Source: Coemansia sp. RSA 487 (lineage: Eukaryota > Kickxellomycota > Kickxellomycetes > Kickxellales > Kickxellaceae). Taken from it: a stretch of DNA of 64,000 bases. A program made the position numbers and the translations under genes. The notes under the pieces are model-generated. The model had not been told where the DNA came from, did no database searches, and saw only the letters and a list, made by a program, of their open reading frames with translations. Positions 59,901-64,000 of this stretch are shown here, piece after piece (the first letter of the stretch is position 1; each line of letters opens with the position of its first letter). The stretch spans positions 62,001-126,000 of the forward strand of contig JANBRJ010000028.1 in NCBI GenBank assembly GCA_027577595.1, in the 5' to 3' direction.

Positions 59901-60464
59901 TGTTGGCTCCCTGTATCCATCAATGTGCTGATGCTGTTGCTGTTGCTGCGTTTCTACCAGCGAAGAGGGTTTTGGGAGAGAAACAGAGGCGATGGGTGTT
60001 TGAACAAAGTCAGCAACAGTGGTAGCCTCAAGAAAAGGCATGTGTTGGCGTTTGTTTGGTGAAGTGGATATGGGGGAAGACACGGGTGCCAATGGTGATT
60101 CCACTGACGACCGAATGCAAAGCGTATCTTTATCCGCATCCACAGCTTTTGCAGAAAGGCCTGCATGGATATCCTCGACACAAGACTCTGTGCATACCTC
60201 ACTGTCAGTGTCTCTGTGTAGGGTAGACACTGATATTGGTGAGCCAGCAATGTCAGAACCAGGGCAAGCGGTTATCTTATGATGATTATGATTGCGATGA
60301 TAATGGTGCCGATACCGCTGCCGATATTGGGCAGACGGAACGGATGCAGAGGATAGCCTGGGGACTGGTTGTGGGTGCGATGCTGGCCTGCTGTCTTGCA
60401 GAGCTTGTGGGTGCACACTTACTTGATCAGTTGAAGCCAGCTGAACACGGAACGAAGAGTGCAT
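56901..60464 (-). CDS. KCS1: inositol hexakisphosphate kinase (Kcs1-type)
   Basis: Makes inositol pyrophosphates (5-IP7) from IP6. The product is 1187 aa in one exon. The first 700 residues are largely disordered, with a polyglutamine stretch near residue 175 and an N-lobe part at about 375-450 (FSGSAICKPMNERERRFYE, then LYKFVPSCLGV). The catalytic part has ILDLKMGTRQHG (the PxxxDxKxG motif, about 760), KFTFQRSLLEFLDNG, FFGSSLLLVYDG (about 876) and RIIDFVNCSFV (about 1053, the metal-binding Asp). The residue after the Asp-Phe pair differs from the usual DFA. A Ser-rich insert of about 150 residues separates SLLLVYDG from IIDF, as in fungal Kcs1. Confidence 0.88.
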   Translation of the reverse strand: MHSSFRVQLASTDQVSVHPQALQDSRPASHPQPVPRLSSASVPSAQYRQRYRHHYHRNHNHHKITACPGSDIAGSPISVSTLHRDTDSEVCTESCVEDIHAGLSAKAVDADKDTLCIRSSVESPLAPVSSPISTSPNKRQHMPFLEATTVADFVQTPIASVSLPKPSSLVETQQQQQHQHIDGYREPTPQNKFIESANDQTGIGVHTKYLDSRLSFSTLTLSPSGSTAWPADAYIVPAADSLPKKHQLIQNRAYHRLRSASPHNLHAHSEPPGVWLDIKDESDFDEYFSQEEDGGSGLESEYGDSDVFGPTWLGDAQSLSDKHNISSNSNSTMHVDNMRSSAGDGNTSTQYWHEGGVVTPPSLALTPFVNQVGGHTPFLKFSGSAICKPMNERERRFYEAVDYLHRDLYKFVPSCLGVVNVTYRRAAEGGDPVPEVVLEQNLHILPSCLARQLVPSPSGRSQRTAAPGSFGARKMHLSGAWREMQERILTEALSPRALKFRARQQARAHAHGPVRRRHSSTDLHPLYRKPQIPSSTNALSGETQEEAHSLDTEKHIIMNDLETLRMNPIYNSSTSGASTSSTTSTSPENSPLSFSINRSGLETDIYPISLPTNDVVSASISPKKPARSTCSARVSQLLSPRNKVRSSSLLRYNSYPDEAAADSPESSADTARRTRGAAVFSPVVPTRLPVTPDALTLPGFGDDPAQADCGPQKASGEGSDFENLWKKKCGKRMPTDADAVDGSTHQFILMADLTASMRRPCILDLKMGTRQHGVDALAKKVVSQTIKCAATTSKELGVRMCGLQVFKADRNRYLFQDKYYGRSLNKFTFQRSLLEFLDNGENVMAYLIPSLLLKLKNLYRTVEQMHGFRFFGSSLLLVYDGLSAIQAAAEQSPTLPEIVQPSGEGFMVRRPTAPDVLPIAPRLDSSGVTRWLGQTPPKTPFGHDLKTPSNSFTDDRAGATSLSMRRLGSGSGAVDNDEWSTPRGSPYAASISAVGTNKEARAVENDMDSISVPQAVNSLRQYCEARAGAEKQRVCTARQTKPAQIDLRIIDFVNCSFVVNPDVYSEHTLERPDPSSHEAYPPDAVGLPFAIESDASEPAALAEAGTDVDPASSHVTETNPVPVCPCNPKCAGPDYGYLRGIRTLVREFADIWRRYASDEARLLHDQTVIQVAGEVGVALKLFDNRYM
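59923..59952 (+). repeat. CAG/CAA-type tract in KCS1
   Basis: Mixed TGC/TGT/TGA triplets on the plus strand encode the short QQQQQHQH run in the disordered N-terminal half of the kinase. Confidence 0.65.
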
Positions 60465-62758
60465 TGTGTGCGCATAATAAGGGCAAATAGTATTATGAAT
60501 AAATAAATAAATAAAAGAGGAGTGTCGCAGCAGAAAAGTGGACGTAGCGAGCGAAAGAGCGAGAGAAAAAAAAGCTTACAAGCAATAAAGTAATTGAAAA
60601 AAATAAAAACTTTGCATCAAATATAACAGATGCAAACAGAAGAGAAAAAGGAAATGGGGAGGCAAAATCGATGGGGATGAAAATAGTTTTTTTATATTTT
60701 AGGAAGCAGCAAATAGAAAAAGAGTGCAGAGCAGTAGGCGACGGATGATTGGAAGACCATCCAAGCAAGAGTCAGGAAAGTTTGTGGGGCTCTTTGTCTT
60801 GCGGAACGTGTATACAAATGGATAAAATGACGTGCTCAATAGACGCAATTATAGCGATCGAGAATTATGAAAAATTTGTTTTGTTTTCCTGCTGCCGATG
60901 CTGCAGGGAGAGGACAAAAGACAATATGCCGAAAACTGGATAGCAGCAACTATTATGAAGAAAGGATATGGAGGAAATGGAAAATAACGGAGCAGAGCTG
61001 GCGCAAAGAAGTAGGGAAATAACGGAATGTATATATAAGCCTTGTTTTATATTTCTGTGTCAGGACAAAATCCTTATTGCGTCAACCAAGAAACCGAAGA
61101 AAGAAGAAAAGGCAAGAGATTTGCAAAAAAAAGTATTTCCCCTGCATCACTTTGTAAATGCCTTCTGCTTTTATACACATGTTTTGTTTTTAGGGCCACA
61201 ATCTCGTCAGTCTTGTGATTCACGAGATGACCATCGTTGCCTCTCTTCTGCGGACACAGATCTGACGGTTTGTTAATGGTGGATGGGGCTCATAATGGCC
61301 CACAAAAATGATTTCGAAAACATCACTCGTTTACAAATTGCTGTTGCAATGTCTGCAAAACCAACGCATGCGCTGCAATTGCAAGGAGCAAGTGGCTGTG
61401 AGAGATACAGGCCCGTGCTTGCTTTCGCTGCCCCTTATTTGCTCAAGCTGAATTCTGGATATGAAAAGGAAGCAGGATACGACAGCCACAACTCCAGTGC
61501 ATTCTGCACCTGGGCTATTTGACTGGCTGCCTACAAAAATAAATAATATCTGAAACAGTGTGGAAACCACCCCCCCCCCCCGAATATTGCTCCTGTTTTA
61601 CTGATGAGCCATGATTATGTACAAAAAACTGTGTTTTGCCCTGTTTTTTTGTTTGGCCTGCTGCTGACGAAGAAATTGCACACGTGGAGTAATCCAGAGG
61701 TGCGCGCTCTACTCGAGTTTGCTATTTCTGAGTATTTATTCAAACACGTAGATTGTATTTGGATCAAAATGATTCTAAGTTTTGCACAATTATATGTTCC
61801 TTTTTCTCAATATGTCCTTAAATGTACTGATTAACTCCGTTTGTTGTCCTTGGAATATGAGGATAAAATGGCCGTGTGCCATTCTGCAAACAATGAATAG
61901 CATGTGTTGTCTTCTTTTACACAAATGTGCGTTTTTCAGATTTTCTTTCCACACGCATGCGTGTTAATTCAATTTTTCAATGTTGGATTGTAGATATACC
62001 ACTTTTCGCAAATGCTTGACCTTTGTTTTGGCGTATCCGCAACAAAGAGTATGTAAAGAAGCAGTATGCACATGCTTACATCCAGATATTCTCATGACAA
62101 GCACACGTAAAAGGAACATTTGCAGTTAGTGCAATTGAAGAATAGATGATGGCATTTGTCGATTGTTTGCCCCGAACATTCTCACATATTTTTCTGGTAA
62201 TGACGCGAACAAGAGAAAGACTCCTGTTTCAGCTGATTAGTATTTTGGTCGCTGTCTTTAGGCAGGGCAGTTTGTATGAAAAGTCAGGTGTTTTCTTTCT
62301 GCTCACCATCTTTTCTCGTTTCAATTGTATAAATAGCAAGCCTCCAACTCTCAGTGATTCTCGTTCTCTAGAACTAGAAGCTGTTTATGTCCTGCCTACC
62401 TGCCGCCATCTCATGATCCAAGCAAACGCAATCCATATCAAGATGTTTTAATTTTACGTTTGCCGGCCCTTATCTCTTGCGTATCACTCACATGCCAATT
62501 GCGATGCAATATGCACAGGCCATCTAAAGACTAAATGATTTAATAATCTGATTTGATCCGAAGGAAGATATTCTCCATTGACAAGCTCTTGAAAAGTTTG
62601 ATTCCCACTTCTCAGCTTCTCTTCTTGCCAGATCTTTGTTGCTTATTTTCACACCTTTACTTGCTCTCGTCTTCCTTATGCAAGGTGAGTAGGTGCTTTC
62701 TGACCCTTTATTTATTTGTTTGTCCACATCTCTTTCCATAAACAGCCAGTTTAAGCAG
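60465..62758. other. gene-poor 2.3-kb divergent intergenic region
   Basis: The largest gap in the window. Frames of up to 102 codons are present on both strands but none has family support, signal peptide or coding-like composition. Seen: a run of 12 C at 61570-61581, a short hairpin (ATCTCGT at 61201-61207 with ACGAGAT at 61222-61228), and near the right end a likely 5' UTR intron of SET5 (donor CAAG|GTGAGT, intron 62685-62745, acceptor AAACAG). I looked for tRNA, snRNA and box C/D pairs and found none that hold up. Confidence 0.45.
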
Positions 62759-63982
62759 ATGAGCGAGCAAAGGACTGTAGCACCACCCGAAGACGAGCTC
62801 CGGGCTGCGATCGCTGCGATCAAAGACAAGGAGCCCGAGTTTGGTATCTCCAGGGTCTGTGCCGCCCTTCGAGCAAACAATACCACATGGCAGCTGAGCG
62901 AGAAACGTGTGCGCAAGCTCATGGGATCTCTGGGTCTTGTGCAAGCCAACGGAGAAGAAAAAAGCCAAATCGCCGTCCCAAAAAGCTCGATCGCGCCAGG
63001 CGATTTTGTCAACGCCTTAGCAAACGGTCAGATCAAAGTCGAGTACATCGACAAAGTGAAGGGAAAGGGTGTTTTTGCTACCCGTGACTTTGACAAAGGT
63101 ACAAATGTGTTTGAAGAGACGCCCTTTGCGTGGTATCCTCGTTGGGACACTGTCGGTATGAATTACTACAAGGGATCGAGCAGAGAGTGCCAGCTGTGCG
63201 CGCGCGACATCGAAAGAAGAAGCCGTGTTATCCGCCCTGTTAAATGTAGCCGCTGTGCAGCCTGCTTCTGCTCCAACCTGTGTAAAAAAGAAGCAGAGTC
63301 CAAGTTCCATCAGATCGAGTGCTCCAAGAACAATCCCAACTTTGTGCATCTCGCCGATACGTGCTATGAGTTGGACTGGGGAGCACCGATGTGTTCCGCC
63401 CGAGCAATCGAGCGTGTGCTAATGGAGTTTGAGCAAGGGATCGAACAAGGGAAGCGTGCATGGGAGTCACTCAAGGCATTCACCACAATGCGTGTCGATG
63501 CCATGGATATGCGACGCAAGGGCGCTTCATGGTTCCTATATGAAGAGGAGTACGAAAAGAGATGGAAGGCGACATATGCACAAATGCAAGCCAGCCTCTG
63601 TCCCCCGCCACCTGCCTGTGGCTTAACACAGTTTGACAAGATCCCAAAGAAGATCCGCGACGAGATGTTCTCTTACGACGAATGGCTCAACCTTATTGGA
63701 AAATACAGCCTAAACGACCAAAATGGCGGGCTTTATCTGCTCCAAAGCTGCTTCAATCATAATTGCGATCCCAACTGTGTTGTGGTTCATCCTAATGATG
63801 GCATGTATCGTGCAATTATCCAGACTTTGCGACCCATCAAGGCAGGCGAGGAGATGACAATCACCTATGTCAACCCACGCGATGGCGTCAGCGAGCGCAA
63901 GCAGGCACTCTATGACTGGTACATGTTTGATTGTCAGTGCAATCGGTGCAAAGACGAAGTAAATAGTCAGTCAGACAAATAA
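62759..63982 (+). CDS. SET5: SET-domain methyltransferase with MYND-like insert (Set5/SMYD5-like)
   Basis: Set5-type enzymes methylate histone H4 lysines. The start is MSEQRTVAPPEDE at 62759, just after a likely leader intron. The product is 407 aa. Residues 10-60 form a small helical module (EFGISRVCAALRA, LSEKRVRKLMGSLGL) also found on other fungal proteins. The SET domain begins at about 95 (VEYIDKVKGKGVFATRDF). A Cys-rich MYND-like insert follows (CQLC about 145-148, CSRCAACFCSNLC about 163-175, HQIEC). The SET core continues near 330: LLQSCFNHNCDPNCVV (NHxCxPN), EEMTITYVNP, then the post-SET cysteines DCQCNRCKDE. The split SET arrangement argues for Set5/SMYD5 over other SET families. 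Confidence 0.88.
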   Translation: MSEQRTVAPPEDELRAAIAAIKDKEPEFGISRVCAALRANNTTWQLSEKRVRKLMGSLGLVQANGEEKSQIAVPKSSIAPGDFVNALANGQIKVEYIDKVKGKGVFATRDFDKGTNVFEETPFAWYPRWDTVGMNYYKGSSRECQLCARDIERRSRVIRPVKCSRCAACFCSNLCKKEAESKFHQIECSKNNPNFVHLADTCYELDWGAPMCSARAIERVLMEFEQGIEQGKRAWESLKAFTTMRVDAMDMRRKGASWFLYEEEYEKRWKATYAQMQASLCPPPPACGLTQFDKIPKKIRDEMFSYDEWLNLIGKYSLNDQNGGLYLLQSCFNHNCDPNCVVVHPNDGMYRAIIQTLRPIKAGEEMTITYVNPRDGVSERKQALYDWYMFDCQCNRCKDEVNSQSDK

Positions 63983-64000
63983 AAGCAGTTTTTGTCTATA

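Noticed and set aside
61201-61262. Hairpin plus a downstream CTGA as a box C/D snoRNA
   Set aside because: The GATGACC box is non-standard, there is no terminal stem around the boxes and no rRNA antisense could be recognised.
61570-61581. Run of 12 C as a functional element
   Set aside because: A single homopolymer without other structure; may even be a sequencing artefact in length.

Overview
The window is nuclear DNA of a fungus. Most genes are conserved single-copy eukaryotic housekeeping genes; several have short GT-AG introns with fungal-like branch sites. Fungal-specific factors (MMM1 of ERMES, a Cem1-type mitochondrial ketoacyl synthase, a Rim15-type kinase, GPI13) sit beside genes more familiar from animals and early-diverging fungi (AKTIP/FTS-like, C18orf21-like, TTC7/YPP1). 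Mobile-element remnants include a Fanzor nuclease and DDE_3 (IS630/Tc1-mariner) transposases. I infer an early-diverging 'zygomycete' lineage, possibly Kickxellomycotina; this placement is inference only.

Layout. 1-2250 is a transposon graveyard: a broken Fanzor (TnpB-like RNA-guided nuclease) on the minus strand, two pieces of DDE transposase and a 37-bp direct repeat. 2990-4647 is RPL7, with a box C/D snoRNA in its second intron. Then follow CEM1 and an ICT1-type GGQ release factor (minus), ARF1 and a prolyl aminopeptidase (plus), a secreted protein (minus) and NC2-alpha/DRAP1 (plus). 13952-25951 is a compact run of five minus-strand genes: a BTB protein, GET1, YPP1/TTC7, CFT2/CPSF100 and the helicase DBP6. 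RPC19 (plus) and eIF3e (minus) follow, then RPL6 (plus) and a divergent pair of mitochondrial-translation genes, IMG2/mL49 (minus) and MSY1 (plus). GPI13 and an AKTIP-like UEV protein (minus) come next.

38960-40240 is a 5'-truncated, frame-broken LINE. It is followed by a C18orf21-like zinc-ribbon protein, an unknown lysine-tailed protein, a methyltransferase, the very large Rim15/Greatwall-type kinase (2846 aa), MMM1, a KCS1-type inositol phosphate kinase, a 2.3-kb gene-poor gap and a SET5-like SET protein at the right edge.

Themes. Ribosome biogenesis and translation are heavily represented (RPL7 with its snoRNA, RPL6, DBP6, RPC19, eIF3e, the C18orf21-like protein), as is mitochondrial translation and biogenesis (ICT1, mL49, MSY1, CEM1, MMM1). 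Gene models given here with introns (RPL7, NC2-alpha, YPP1, mL49) were assembled by hand from splice sites, reading phase and recognised protein family.
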